64,000 nt of DNA from Annulohypoxylon bovei var. microspora (taxonomy: Eukaryota > Ascomycota > Sordariomycetes > Xylariales > Hypoxylaceae), in NCBI GenBank assembly GCA_022836615.1, contig MU405212.1:558001-622000 (forward strand), in the 5' to 3' direction. Each line of letters opens with the position of its first letter. The stretch's first letter is position 1. This document shows, piece by piece, positions 1 through 11,794 of the stretch. Made by a program: the position numbers and the translations under genes. The notes below the pieces were generated by a model. The model had not been told where the DNA came from, did no database searches, and saw nothing but the letters and a program-made list of their open reading frames with translations.

Positions 1-1
1 C

Positions 2-190
2 GCGAGGACGGCGTACCGCGACTTCGGCCCCGACAGCGGCAGGCCGAGACGCCACTTGATGAGACTATGGCTGTCCCTGCCGCAGGACGAGGGCGGATGG
101 AGGCTGCCGTTCTGGGACTCGGACGAGAAGAAGCGCGGAGGGATCCAGGTCGACGACACGCCCCCGGTCGCGAGGCTCGAGGGTGATTAG
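2..190 (+). CDS. TauD/TfdA-like dioxygenase, C-terminal fragment (cut by window edge)
   Basis: The first bases are the 3' end of a coding region in frame 2, ending with TAG at 188-190. The 62 visible codons include TAYRDFGP, RRHLMRLWLSLP, WRLPF and KKRGGIQVDDTPP. This resembles the C-terminus of fungal TauD/TfdA-family Fe(II)/2-oxoglutarate dioxygenases, where an arginine-rich segment follows the last iron-binding histidine. The catalytic HxD motif lies outside the window, so activity cannot be judged and the substrate is unknown. The segment is GC-rich, in contrast with the AT-rich spacer that follows. The family call rests on these C-terminal motifs only. Confidence 0.6.
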   Translation, partial: ARTAYRDFGPDSGRPRRHLMRLWLSLPQDEGGWRLPFWDSDEKKRGGIQVDDTPPVARLEGD

Positions 191-2748
191 ATGCTAGTGT
201 GCATACTAGACTTTTCATAGCAGCATCTATGTATGTACCACCTGAATGATTTACGAGATTACGAGATTGCTTCAAAGTTCAGGTCGCGTATTGACATATC
301 CCTCTAAACGTGAGCTGGGAACTGCTTCTCCTGAACATCTCGGACTACGTAGCTAGTCGCAACCACGACAACGAGCTATCCTCGCTTAGCTGAAGCTGCG
401 GGTACGGACCTAAATAAAGGGTCCCTCCCTAAGAATCGGGGATCTAAATTTGAATCAACTATGTACCTAGGTAGCTAGCTATTTACTGCTAACGGGAATG
501 GCGTCAAATCTAGTGTCCCGTGGCCCCATGTGCTAACATTACTGCTTTTCAAGCTATCCCCTGTGCTACCGTTCTGGGTAGCTTACACACGTTTTAGCTA
601 GCGGTGAGTACTGGTTAAGTAATCCAGGGGATAATTTGTTGAATAGTACCTACTAGACATGAACCCCTAAATTTGACGCCATTCTACTAACCTAGATATC
701 ACCATCTCGCTATCATAGCATAATTCAACTAGACCCGCTCCGCCATTTGCCATCCTGATAATTCCGCGAATGTGGATCGCGTGGGTTCCCTACCCCAGAA
801 AATAAAAGAGGTGCCCGACTCTTAATGCCGACGTAAACAATAATCGATTATATAAACCAGTTTTTTTTTTACACCCTTTGGTTAGGGGGAGTATATGGTT
901 AGGTACGAATACACACCTAGGATTGCCAGCTGGAAAGCTAAAAAGCGCTACGCCACAAGGGTCAGAAGTGCTCAGACGTGCGGAACACAGCCGACTTGTT
1001 GCTCTGTTAGCGTGGAACTCTCTAGCCGCTTTCTTGTGAAATTATCGCGTTCAGCTCGCTGCGGATCCTATCTGCCTAGGTTCTTAGGCTGAGGTCGATA
1101 GGCGAGAATGGTGGTGATTTCTAGCTTCTCTATTGCTAGTAGAGATCGGTAAATTAGATAGGCGCAGTAGTTGATGGTATGGGTAAGGTATCTTTTTGTG
1201 GCAGTAGGATCAGCACCAATAACTCGGGTCTGGCTGTGGTTTAGGGATGTGCGTGATGAAGCTCGTTTACAGCACGTTGGCCCAATATTTCCCCTCTTCT
1301 ACCCAGGGGATAACCCTTGTCCAGATTACCAGTTCGCGCAAGGCCCACAGGGGATCCAGGTATGTGAAGGCATGTCATGCATAAGAGCTATTTCACGTGA
1401 AGCATTTCATATGCGTGGGAGCGATAAACGAGCTGACAAGTTGAGATGCAGGCGGTGCGGTATATGATATAACTCCTTTTTCATAAACCATATTTAGCTC
1501 GAGGACATCGCTCGAGTCGATAGGTATAGGAAAGAGAAATATATGATTTTCATGACGAAACTAAGTTGCAGATCCCGTAATAAGAGCAGTGGATTGCATG
1601 TTTCCGAGTCCGACGTTATTAATCTCCATGCCCCAGTTGTCCCGAACGATGAACGCTTTTTACAAGCCTGCTGAGCCTGCTAGTGCAACCACTAACCAAC
1701 TCCCCGAGTTTGCCCCTGGCTCGCAACTCGTGGAAATACATGCCTGATCCCGGATGGTTGTGTCTTCGAATCCAGTAGATTGGGTTTTCGAAGCTGCCAT
1801 GAGTGCCACATCTGCATGACTTGATTGGTATCGGGGCAGAGGTGGGCTTGCGCGTACCTTAGATTTGACCAGATCAGGAAAACGAGGCCTAAAAAGGTTT
1901 AGGAAACATGAATGCTAAGGGCTGAGTTCGGGAGCTTCTTCCCGTTGTTAATGGATCTCTGTAGTCTCTCGTCTTGACCGAGATGAAACGCGATATCTAT
2001 GACGGGTTCTCTACCTAGGCAGCCTACACTAGGTAAGGCGATCAATAGGCTATATGAACACCAAATCTCTGTTTGCTGTTGCCCCTCCTACTTGTCCTGA
2101 TATCGGAGCTATCATGGGAATAGTACATTTGAGATAATCTAGTACAGGTAGGTAGTTTCTTGCAACCGAAAGTGTATGTTGTTACCTGAGTCCCGACCTG
2201 TTGGATAAGGCTGCAAACTGCAAGACACTTCTGAGACATATATCGAAGCACACAAGTAAATAATGATATCATGTCTTGTAGACCTTCTGCCGAGTCAAAC
2301 TCACCTGAAAATATTCCCGGGAACGCTTATGACCAGGCAACGTCGTTCATAACATACTAAACATGAACCCATAGAGAATAATTATTGGCATAGTTCGGCT
2401 GGTACATGGGAGGTAGCTAGCCGAGAAGAACCCATTTACTAGGCATTCCGGGATCTTAGCATGATCCTAGAACGTATGTAGGTACCAAGCCCCCGGAATG
2501 AAGAGCCCTGCCTATCAAGGCTTCTAGCGTCTAACCCCATGCCATTAATTCGGATTATAAAAAATGTGATTGTTACAGATCGAACTGACAAGATAGGCCG
2601 TGCCCTAGGGTTTTTACAGTACATACTCTGTCGTTGTCCTAAGATCCGTTTAAAGGTAAAGGGCATCCACACTTCTTTCTCGACCCAGGTCTTCGGGTTG
2701 GGAATGATGGGAAGTATTTCTCGGCGCGGCGACCGTTGAGGGCTATCG
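191..2748. other. Gene-poor spacer
   Basis: About 2.5 kb of AT-rich DNA with frequent stops in all frames and no recognisable protein. The longest forward ORF (1171-1467, 98 codons) resembles nothing I know and has no supporting context. The stretch holds a foldback element (496-685) and one copy of the 10-bp palindrome TACCTAGGTA at 464-473. Confidence 0.6.
496..685. repeat. Foldback (MITE-like) element
   Basis: Terminal inverted repeats lie at 496-513 (GAATGGCGTCAAATCTAG) and 668-685 (CTAAATTTGACGCCATTC reads as its reverse complement with one mismatch). Inside them the arms are again partly complementary: CTATCCCCTG near 555 faces a CAGGGGATAA near 627. The 190-bp element could fold back on itself and has no coding capacity. 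This is what a small non-autonomous DNA transposon looks like, but no clear target-site duplication was found. Confidence 0.5.
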
Positions 2749-4375
2749 GCATGATGGCTTCTTCAATGACGCCTGCCGTTATCCATGCCGGCGTGGTCTT
2801 GATCACGATTACCACGCTGGCTATGAGCTCAAGGATGGCGGCTCGTTGGATGTATAAGACGATGGGAATGGACGATGGTTTGTTCATCCGCGACCTCTAA
2901 CGCCTAGTTATAGAGATATACTGACATATAGTAGTTCTAATTCTAATTAGTTGGGTATGTCTGTTCCATTAAAATAAGACACAAATGTAAAACCCCTCGA
3001 CACACTGCTTACCATCATAGCTATTATCATTGGCGATCTGCACTTGTGGCATGGTTGGTGCGTACAGGAATTGTCTCATGAAACAATCATAAACTAACAC
3101 CGACAAAGCTACGCAATATGGACTCGGGAGTCATCACGACCAAGTCAGCGCCGAAGATTATAACACGTACCTCAAGGTAGGAAACCAATTAACCTGTTTG
3201 TTGCCGTTCTCTAACCCGATGATTCCCAGCTCCAAATGGCCTGTTCGATTACGTACAGCTGGGGGATGGCGGCCGCGAAGGCGTCGTTTGCGGTTCTCTA
3301 CTTGAGGATTTTCCCCGAGGTCGACTTTAGGGTCGTTAATAAAATCCTGATTGTGTTTGTCTTGTTACAGGCTACCGAGGAAACATGTATAGTTCTGTTT
3401 AAGTGCCACCCCATCCAAAAATCGTGGAACTTCCAACTAGAAGGATCATGTCTTGATCTGCATCCTATGTGGTATATCACCGTGAGTGAACCCTACTGGA
3501 CTCTTTATATCGAAGATGCTAAAGCCTAAAATCTGTTTAGTTTGTCTTCAACTTAATCACCGATTTGACCTTGTTCATTGAGCCTATCCCTTCGACATGG
3601 AGGCTTCAACTACCGATTGTCAAGAGGCTTGGTCTCATCTCCATGCTGTCGTTAGGGTTGTTGTAAGTAATCGATTCCGGGCATCTATGAGTTTCCGCTA
3701 ACGAGGCTATAGGGTGACCGCTATCTCAGTGATACGTATTGTATACGTCACAGGCATAGGCGCAGATGACACATGTGAGTAATTCGATGCTTCTTCTAGG
3801 CTGATGATCACCACTCACAATCAACAGACCAACTCGTCAACCCTCTCATATGGTCAATGGTCGAAATTTGTGCGCTCATCATATGCTCAAGTATACCGTC
3901 GCTCAAACAAGTTGCAGCAAAGATTCCCGGCCTCAACTACGCGCTCGGCATAACATCTAACGGAGACTCGTTTGGCCACCCTGCAAAGAAGAATAGGTCG
4001 ATACCGCTAGAGAGCCGAAGACACCAGGATTACATAAAATCGCAGAAGTCGAGGACGAGAAGTTTGCAAAGGTCAAACCCTTTCGGCATGACGAGCCACG
4101 TGACGGCCGCGGCGATGGACGACGCGATCAGCGAGAGCGGCAGTCAGGACGAGATATTCCCACACAAGAGTGATCAGAACGGAGTGATTATGGTGACAAC
4201 CTCAGTTCAGCATAACGTCGAATCTGGCTCGGATAGTGCGAGACATTTCTCGGATTTGACGTCACAACACCGCCACGAATTGAAGAATATTGTCGAGGGG
4301 CAGAGATCGGATCATATTTCCCCGACAAAAGTTAGTAGTGGTGGTGATACACGGTGGTCGCGTCGTTCAAAATAG
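2749..4375 (+). CDS. Rhodopsin-domain (PTH11/GPCR-like) integral membrane protein
   Basis: Fungal seven-helix membrane protein of the large rhodopsin-domain family; ligand and role unknown. Well-supported exons end 3176, then 3230-3481, 3541-3662, 3713-3774 and 3828-4375, separated by introns of 50-59 nt with GTRAGT/GTAGGA donors and AG acceptors that keep frame. Diagnostic segments are ATQYGLG, YNTYLKLQMACSITYSWGM, ASFAVLYLRIFP, FKCHPIQKSW, GSCLDLHP, FIEPIPSTWRLQLP and LVNPLIWSMVEI. The last exon adds a roughly 150-residue hydrophilic cytoplasmic tail. The 5' end is uncertain: a helix ending RWMYKTMGMDDG is encoded from ATG 2749 and fits the family N-terminus. Its junction to the exon covering about 2980-3054 (ending LTIIAIIIGDLHLWH, donor near 3055, acceptor AAG near 3107) could not be fixed, so an inactivated first intron or a lesion there is possible. 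Confidence 0.75.
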
Positions 4376-5027
4376 GGGGCGCTTTATACCCAACTTGATC
4401 TATAATTATAATGATACTGAAATTATTGATAAATTTTTGAGTAAGCCTACCTAGCTTGGAATATCATTGCCTGTGGTACATATAGGTCAAGCTTGAGGTA
4501 CATTGTACGAATGTAAAAGTAGTAAAAGTACATAAGAGAGGTGACAGAATTATCTGATAGGAAGACCTTAGTCAGCCAGGGCAGCGTCCAATTAAATGTT
4601 CCATGTAATGCACTATACTACAAACTATCCCCTTTAGTGGTAACTCATAGCGTTATGGTCGGCGGTGGATGGCAATTATGTAATATAGGGGATAGCTTTA
4701 GTATACCAAATGGGATATGTGCATATTACGTAATATGTATTTAGATGTACAATATTCTATTAAAGCTAAACTTACCTAATCAAAGTATGCAACAATCCGT
4801 ACACATTTTAAAGTTCACTTGTTTACCTACGTCAATTCAGACGTCTGAGCCGCATTGAACGATTCGAACCGACCAATTTCCATCTAATTCAGCTACTCCT
4901 CACACAACGATAGCAACACAGAACGAAAGTAACTCTTTCGCGCATGCGCATACACAGTCTTGCTACGTGATGGTCTGAACTGCAAAACCCCGCCCGACGG
5001 TCCCAGTGGTGCCCTGCCGCCTTCACC
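4376..5027. other. Spacer upstream of SEC6
   Basis: AT-rich 3' region of the membrane protein gene followed by the SEC6 upstream region. It contains the foldback element at 4614-4705. A 67-codon ORF at 4541-4744 overlaps that repeat and is not credible as a gene. Confidence 0.6.
4614..4705. repeat. Short foldback (MITE-like) element
   Basis: A 92-bp unit bounded by imperfect inverted repeats: TATACTACAAACTATCCCC at 4614-4632 faces AGGGGATAGCTTTAGTATA at 4687-4705. The core CTATCCCCT is shared with the inner arms of the element at 496-685, suggesting related non-autonomous elements. There is no coding capacity. Confidence 0.45.
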
Positions 5028-7283
5028 ATGGACGCGCCGCTCGTCAAGCTCTCGGAGCTCCTCCGACACCCAGATGATCTCGATAAGATCCCCGCGCTGA
5101 AGCTGGAATTCACGCGCAAGAAAACTGCTGTAGACTCACAGCTACGAGGGGGGCTACGGGAGCAATTGGAAACGACCCAAGCCGGCATGAGTGGCATTAC
5201 AGATGGCCAGAAGACCTTGCAGTTGATTAGGGACGAGATGATGAAGATCGATACCCTCTGCTCAGAGTCGCAGAACATGATTAAAGACTTTGCCAGTATT
5301 AACCTGGTATCCCAGGCCCACCGAAATTTTGGTGCTGTGGAAATGATGGTGGAAAATCTCCAGACATTCAACGATCGCCTTAATAGGGTTGAGAATATGT
5401 TGAGAGAAGACGAGGCCGACAAGGAGAATATGCCTAATCTCCTTGGAGTTCATTACGAATTAACGCAACTACGAAACATTCGAGACGATGCTATGGAGCA
5501 GATACAACGAGCCGACGATCCGAGTCTACAGTCTACGCTAGAGGATTACTTTTCGAGGTTGGACGAGGCGATAGATTGGTTTGACGAGCATGTTGGCTTA
5601 GTTGCGCTTAATATGATCAACCTCCTTATTGCAGATAACAACAGCTTAGTGGTACGTCTAGCCATCATCGTCGAAGCCGAGGAGAAGAGCGACCAAAGGG
5701 TCGAGGCTCTACAGGAAGCACTGAAGGATCACAAGGAAATGGCCACACGATTCCAAAGTATCACGGATGGTGCCAAGAAGGTCAGAGGTTACAAGGAGAA
5801 ATTCCTAAGGGCAATTTCCGTCAACTGCGAAGGACAATTTCAGGAAGTTAGAGGGGAGTTTTTGGACGACCCTACAAAGCTGGATAAAATGATGAAGTGG
5901 TACTTTAACGATTTGAATGCTGTTAAGCAGGGGATGGTTTCCCTGATGCCCAAGAAGTGGAAGATTCTCAAGACATATGGTGACATATATCACCAGCTAA
6001 TGCACGACTTCCTCGTTGGCATGATAGACGATCCCGACTCCAGCTCAGCAAACACGTTAGAAATCATCAATTGGCCAGAAAAGTATTACAAGAAGATGAG
6101 GAAACTCGGCTTCTCAGAAAGCGATCTCAAACCTCACGTCATTGACAACCGAGAGCAAGAGTTGGTTAAGGACTTCCGCCAACTCATCATCAAATTCCTT
6201 GACCAATGGATCGAGAGGATTTTCGCGCAAGAGAAACGCGACTTCGCAGAACGAAATGTGGAGGGTTCTAACCTGGACACGGATGAGTATGGCTATTTCC
6301 GTACCAAGAACCTGGTCGACATGTGGCGTATGATGCGGGAACAGGTAGACGTTGCTGGGAACTCACAGAGAACCGATGTGGCCGAGGGCGTTATCGACGC
6401 CATGTTCCTCCGGCTTCGTGGCCGGCAGCAGTCGTTCCAAAAGATGCTTGAGGATGAGGCGGCGATATACGAGGCAGACAAAATGCCCGAACTGGAGGGT
6501 TTCCAGGCGTTGCAAGATTGGCTCATCGCCACTGCCAACGATCAAATGGCCTGCATCGACGATAACGAGGAAGAGAGCCGATTTGCATATCTTTCGAGCT
6601 TCAAACAAAAATTCGAACCCCTAGTCACGCCGCAATACATGGAGCGCGCAGACAACGAGATCGCCCTACTCCGTGAGAGTTACATCGATTTGAGTACCTG
6701 GTGCCTCAGCAAGTTCGCTAGCCTCGTAATCGCAGTCGACTTTGGAGCGGTGATGCCGACGTTCTTCACGCCGAAATGGTACGAGACGACAGCGATGAAG
6801 CAGATGATCATCACGGTCGAGGAGTACATCGGCGACTACCAGCAAGTGCTGCACCACTCGCTAGTCGACATCTTCATACAGATCCTAGCCGACGAGCTGC
6901 TCGTCCAGTACCTCGGCAGCGTGCGCAACAAGGGCGCCAAGTTCCGCCGCACCGAGCCCTTCCAGGACAAGATCTTCAACGACGTGGCCACCGCCTTCGA
7001 GTATTTCCGCAGCCTGCCGAACCAGGACCTGAGCGGCGAGATCACCCAGACGTGGCGCGTCACCGAGGACTTTAATAAGCTCCTGACGTCCCCCAAGGAG
7101 CAGCTGCCCGACGTGTTTGAGGAGTTTAAGACGAAATACTGGGACCTCCAGATCACGTGGGTCGAGGCCGTGCTGAGATCGAGAGACGATTTCGAGAGGG
7201 CGATGCTGAACTCGGTGAAGGCGCGCGCGGCGCAGATGGACGTCGTTAGGGGCCCCGAAACTATTATGGTGAAGATTAAGTAG
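5028..7283 (+). CDS. SEC6: Exocyst complex component Sec6
   Basis: A 751-residue protein from one uninterrupted exon. It matches the Sec6/EXOC3 family, a CATCHR-type tethering subunit of the octameric exocyst that docks secretory vesicles at the plasma membrane at sites of polarised growth such as the hyphal tip. Visible features are an N-terminal helical/coiled-coil part (about residues 1-150, with LSELLRHPDDLDKIPALK and ASINLVSQAHRNFG), then the conserved helical-bundle region with LNMINLL, DFLVGMIDDPD, DTDEYGYFRTKNLVDMWRMM and FDDVATAFEYF-like segments near the end. The length agrees with fungal Sec6 (about 750). The start lies in a strong context (ttcaccATGG). Nothing suggests damage; neighbours are unrelated. 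Confidence 0.93.
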   Translation: MDAPLVKLSELLRHPDDLDKIPALKLEFTRKKTAVDSQLRGGLREQLETTQAGMSGITDGQKTLQLIRDEMMKIDTLCSESQNMIKDFASINLVSQAHRNFGAVEMMVENLQTFNDRLNRVENMLREDEADKENMPNLLGVHYELTQLRNIRDDAMEQIQRADDPSLQSTLEDYFSRLDEAIDWFDEHVGLVALNMINLLIADNNSLVVRLAIIVEAEEKSDQRVEALQEALKDHKEMATRFQSITDGAKKVRGYKEKFLRAISVNCEGQFQEVRGEFLDDPTKLDKMMKWYFNDLNAVKQGMVSLMPKKWKILKTYGDIYHQLMHDFLVGMIDDPDSSSANTLEIINWPEKYYKKMRKLGFSESDLKPHVIDNREQELVKDFRQLIIKFLDQWIERIFAQEKRDFAERNVEGSNLDTDEYGYFRTKNLVDMWRMMREQVDVAGNSQRTDVAEGVIDAMFLRLRGRQQSFQKMLEDEAAIYEADKMPELEGFQALQDWLIATANDQMACIDDNEEESRFAYLSSFKQKFEPLVTPQYMERADNEIALLRESYIDLSTWCLSKFASLVIAVDFGAVMPTFFTPKWYETTAMKQMIITVEEYIGDYQQVLHHSLVDIFIQILADELLVQYLGSVRNKGAKFRRTEPFQDKIFNDVATAFEYFRSLPNQDLSGEITQTWRVTEDFNKLLTSPKEQLPDVFEEFKTKYWDLQITWVEAVLRSRDDFERAMLNSVKARAAQMDVVRGPETIMVKIK

Positions 7284-10200
7284 TAGGAAGGTAAGAATTG
7301 TAAAAGGGAGGAGGATTTGTACGGCCGGGCGTTGTGATAAATGATAATAACGATACGATATTTTAAGTTTCAAGTTTTTTCTAGCCCTCGCTCTAGCGAG
7401 ATAATGATGTTTACTTTCAAATGGGGTGGTTGTGTGATGTGAATTAGGTAGCTAACTGTTCTGTACTCCGTTGTCACGTCTTACGCCTTGAGAGGATATA
7501 TACTACAATCACCGCCCGTTTATAATCTTCTTCGCGCTCCTAGTACGCTGCTTGATATCAAAGCTCGATATTCCTTAGGTAAGTTTGCCCTGACTCTCTA
7601 TCTAGCTGCCCTTTCTCGTCTCTGCTTACCTAAATTACGAGATTCTCCGTGCTATGAGTTAGACATTTATTCTTCACCCTTCAATAATTCGTATATGCGA
7701 TATATATCTAGTAGAAAGTGAAGAGGGGTTGGGGGTACGCGTAAGTTAGTTGTCTACATGATTACCGATCATTAGGAACATCCGAGCTTGACGACGAAGG
7801 TTCAAACATCGCAAAACCACGACCTCGATCCTCGGTCCACCTAGGTACCCTTTCGCAGATACGACGAGCCAATCACGTACCATCCGTACCTTACATGTGA
7901 CGCGCGCTCTTCTGCTTCGAGAATGGAAGCTAGAACTCCGCTAGGCTAAAAAAGGGGGGCGGGCTTTATCCCAGGGTCCGCATACATCGAGTCGATCCGA
8001 ACGCCCCCTTTTCGGAGAAAGTCGGGCTCGTGCAATTTGTTTCTCGGAGCCGGCCTACACGGCGGCCGCTGTGGCCGCAGGAAATTGGGTATGCTCGCAT
8101 TGTACATATATTGATTACTCTATTCCGTGTGGTCGAGCCTACGGTACTACCGTTCAGTGGAAAAGGGGTAGATGAGCCGATAAAGTCAATATAGAAGGAA
8201 ATATTAGAATACCCCTTCGGTGAGTGTCCCCCCGGGCTCTGCTATAGTCAGTTTACCTTGACACCTACCTACTTAGTTAACCTATTTGTATGGTGGTGTT
8301 TACGTAATCCGCATCCCGATGCTTTCGGCGAGCATATCGTATGTCTGCCTTTTTGGTGGGACGATGGTAATCTGCAATAAGCTTACCTGCTGACTAAATA
8401 TGGCCCCTGAGCTGAACTATAACGAGGCTATAGGCCTGATATTTCAATACTTCGGGATGATATTAGTAGAAAGGCCAGCTGAACACGACCTAGTCCGAAA
8501 GAACCGGAAATCGAAGTAGCACTCCGGATATTAACAAGCGGTCAGTCTGTAGCCTGGGGTAGCAGAGCCGCCACCCAGTGCTGAGTAATCTCGGGAAGTC
8601 TGAGGTGGAATCATCGCAAGAAAATGATGTTTCATGACAGTTCCTTTCTATCACTTAGATTTCTGTTGAAGACTAATAGAATCGGTTCAAATCGAAGTAC
8701 GTTATGCGGTACACCAGGGGAAATATGCACCTCTAATGGCTGTACCAAGGCCTATGCCGGATACCTGGTCGAGCACGTACGACCGAGCGCAAGGTACAAG
8801 CGTCTTGTAGCTTGGATTCTCGAAGGTCCCGACTTCAGGTCAGCTGCACAACCGATGTTGTAAGTGTGTTGCAAAAGGAGGCGAATATCGGATTTGGGCT
8901 GAGTGTAGTACGAGATGAGTCAATGCTGCTGAACGGAAACCGGGCTGCTGGTTTTATCGAGATCCTGCATCCAAGACTGAATGAAGAACAATTTTATTGC
9001 CTTTGTGATAACCTGTTGCGAGGCATTTCATAAGCCACCAAATTTCCAACCGCGAGATAACAGGAGAGGAAGGGGTTGTCGGCATAACAATAGGTTAACT
9101 CGCGCGAGTCCCATCTGCCGGGAACAACACGCTGCCGCGCCACGAATGATGAACTGTTCATCAGTATGATCCTGGTGTCACTTATCTAACAGGATCAACA
9201 AGCTCGACCAACTAGACGTCGAATTTGGAGGAGTAACCGTCTGATTTGAAGTGTTGATTGGTTAATTATGTGATACAACAACGGTGCGGTTGGTGACGCG
9301 TATGTTTGGATAAACACTGTTTACACTGGGCTTACCACCGGTAGCGTGAGCGCATGTTTTCGCTATATCGGGAGCGTTGATAGCCCGAGAAGCAGATACG
9401 CCAACGGCGTAAAAGTAGAACTCGTTCCTGAATCCATGGGATGCTCTAATCACAGTGAGTCAGTTTTCAGTATAGTTGAGTTATACGAAATCCCTAATAG
9501 GATTAACTAGCGCCAATACCAAGCTGTTATAATTCTTGGATGGTTATGGAGTTCCGCTGTAGATGCACTTGATACGCTCTTGAAATTTGCAGAATCCAAT
9601 AATCGTAGAAGAGAAGCCAGGAACAATAACGTATCGTTAAGCCAGTAAATAGATCGAAAATCGTTCTAATCCCTAGATTAGGAACAGAATAGTTTCGTCG
9701 CATTATAATTATTCAGCGTGACCTGAGGCTCGTGGTTGGCTCTGATAGGATGGACTTGGTAGGGGCACAACAGGGGAAATTTCTTAAATAACATAACAAT
9801 ATAACAATGTCAGATGACGTATTCTATTACAAAGTTATGCGAGAATCTTGCAGGTATTTTCGGTTTGTTTGAATAGATGACTACAGATATGTCAGCATCA
9901 AAATAAACTATATGCCGAAAAAAGGGAGGTATGTAATATGTTAGATATATTTGCTGTATTAAGACTATTTGTCATAATTCCTATACCTATCCATTCCTAT
10001 CGACGATGTTAACGATATTTACATATATAGTCGATAAAAAATGCATTAGGTACCTACCTGGTAGTTTCCCCCATTTCATTGGCGTTTCTTCCTCTTTCGT
10101 CTCTGGGGATAATTAATAGCTGTATCACGTTTCACGATTTAGACGTAGCTGATGCAGTTCGTGGTCGTTTATGTATGTAAGACCGAAAAGATTGATCGCC

Positions 10201-11794
10201 AGCATGGTTTATCCCAGTATCGATTTATCAGTTCTACGCCCACGCGACGGCAGCAGATGCAAACTTTCTCCGCCTTCAAGGCGCTGCCATCTTGGCTTGG
10301 CTTGGAGGATTTTATCGTTTTATCTGCGCCAGATGCATATGCTCTGCAGATACTCGCAACCCGGCGCTCTGGAAGCAGACTTGGCAATGAAACTTGCAAG
10401 TTCGAGGTCATCTATTTCACCAGCAAACAATGACAAACAGTAATGCGGGCCAAGCTAACAAGGCGACGCATACAGGCTTGGCTTTGTGAATTGTTGCGCA
10501 TTGTTGCGCACCAAAGGTCCTTGGCATATGTGCGATGTCACAAGAAGTTGATTAGGTATGGTGTGTTTGGTAATGCTTGTGTGGGCTTGTGTAGGCTTGG
10601 GTATGATAAAAACCTGGAGGCGATAAATTATTTCGAAGGGAGAAAAAAGCTTAACAGGTCAAGTGACGCTTACTGCAGTCGTAGCAGTCGTAGCAGTCGT
10701 AGCATCGTAGTAGCAGTCGCAGTTGCCTTGCAGTTTTGGAATATTTCAAATGTTACGACGTCACCGTTCGTAACCTTAATATGTATAAAATGGAGAAAAA
10801 GATATAATCTCCAACTGTTACGTAGCTAGGTAATCCTAGAAATTCTATTTGTTCTATAACGGCCGGTTAAGGTTGCCAGTTAGCCACAATTGCAAAGGTT
10901 GAATTTATAAGAAAGACGCCTTATGGTTTAGAACCCCACTAGGTATGCCGAGAGCGCCCTCCTTGGAGACCCCCTGCCCCCCTGTAAAATTCTAACCCCT
11001 CGGCTCTCATGGCTTCATCCTACTGGATTAAGATGGACCCAGGCTTCTATGACCCTCGTCATTGGTCTTGTTGGTCTCGCGCCTGAGCGTGATTCCCCGA
11101 ATCAAACTCGACGGTCTTTGATGTCAGGTTATTCATTCCTTCCTCTTCCAGCGTTCAAAAAGGGAAAGAAAAGGAAGAAAGAGAAAAGAGTGAGAAAAGT
11201 AAGTTGGGTAAATGTGGAGGAGCTTCCAAGTTATTTGTAGAGACTTTCTGTACTTTGCCAACAATTTTTTTTCTTACTACGAACTTTACCCACACCAAGA
11301 ACAACTAGGACCAGTTCGTCCCAAATCTTGAATCTTGCTTAACCTTCCAACCTTCGATCGCAACCGAGACTTTGTCTTGTTTGGATAAGAAAGGGGGAAA
11401 CAATAAGGTACCTAGGTAATCTATCTAATTCCAGTTGCTAGTTTGCTGGTTGCGATTTTGAGTCTTGGGTCTTGGGTCTTGGATTACACGTGGACGCCGA
11501 TACCCCTTCGGTCCGGCTAGATTTCTTTCTCTGTCGATCACGAAACGCCCCTCCAAAACTCCCGTCTCCCGTCTACCAAACGTTCCTGCCCCCAGCAATT
11601 TGGGCATAACCCATCGCCGACCAGCCGCTTCTTCTCGGGAAGCCCTTGAACAAATCATCTCTTGGTCCTGCACAAAGCCGTTGGCACCTAACTCGATTTT
11701 CCACGAGCTACATGTCCATTGCGTAACCCGAAGATCCAATGGGAGCTTTCTAGACAAGGCAGACCCGAGTGTGTATCTGAAGTAGGACGCAGAC
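7284..11794. other. Long gene-poor spacer (4.5 kb)
   Basis: No recognisable gene. Short overlapping ORFs at 8624-9033 and on both strands at 10152-10443 have no family resemblance. Visible items are a tandem decamer TTGTTGCGCA (10491-10510), a short 9-bp tandem repeat near 10675, and a copy of TACCTAGGTA at 11409-11418. About 11300-11794 is probably the leader and promoter of the AcuM-like gene. It contains a 106-codon ORF (11465-11785) ending 10 bases before that gene's ATG, which could act as an upstream ORF if it is transcribed. Confidence 0.55.
10675..10721. repeat. Short tandem repeat, 9-bp unit
   Basis: Three nearly perfect copies of GCAGTCGTA run from 10675, followed by degenerate copies (GCATCGTAGTAGCAGTCGCAG) to about 10721. 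A simple minisatellite-like tract in non-coding DNA. Confidence 0.8.

Noticed and set aside
4846..4880. GATTCGAACC, a reverse-strand T-arm-like string
   Set aside because: No pairing stem around it and no cloverleaf upstream on that strand.
8624..9033. Overlapping ORFs of 79 and 73 codons, with a kinase-like string TLCGTPG
   Set aside because: The string is not followed by other kinase motifs, the two frames do not join by convincing splice sites, and nothing else supports a gene.
10152..10443. Three overlapping ORFs of 80-93 codons on both strands
   Set aside because: Mutually overlapping, no homology I can recognise, no splice context; typical random ORFs.
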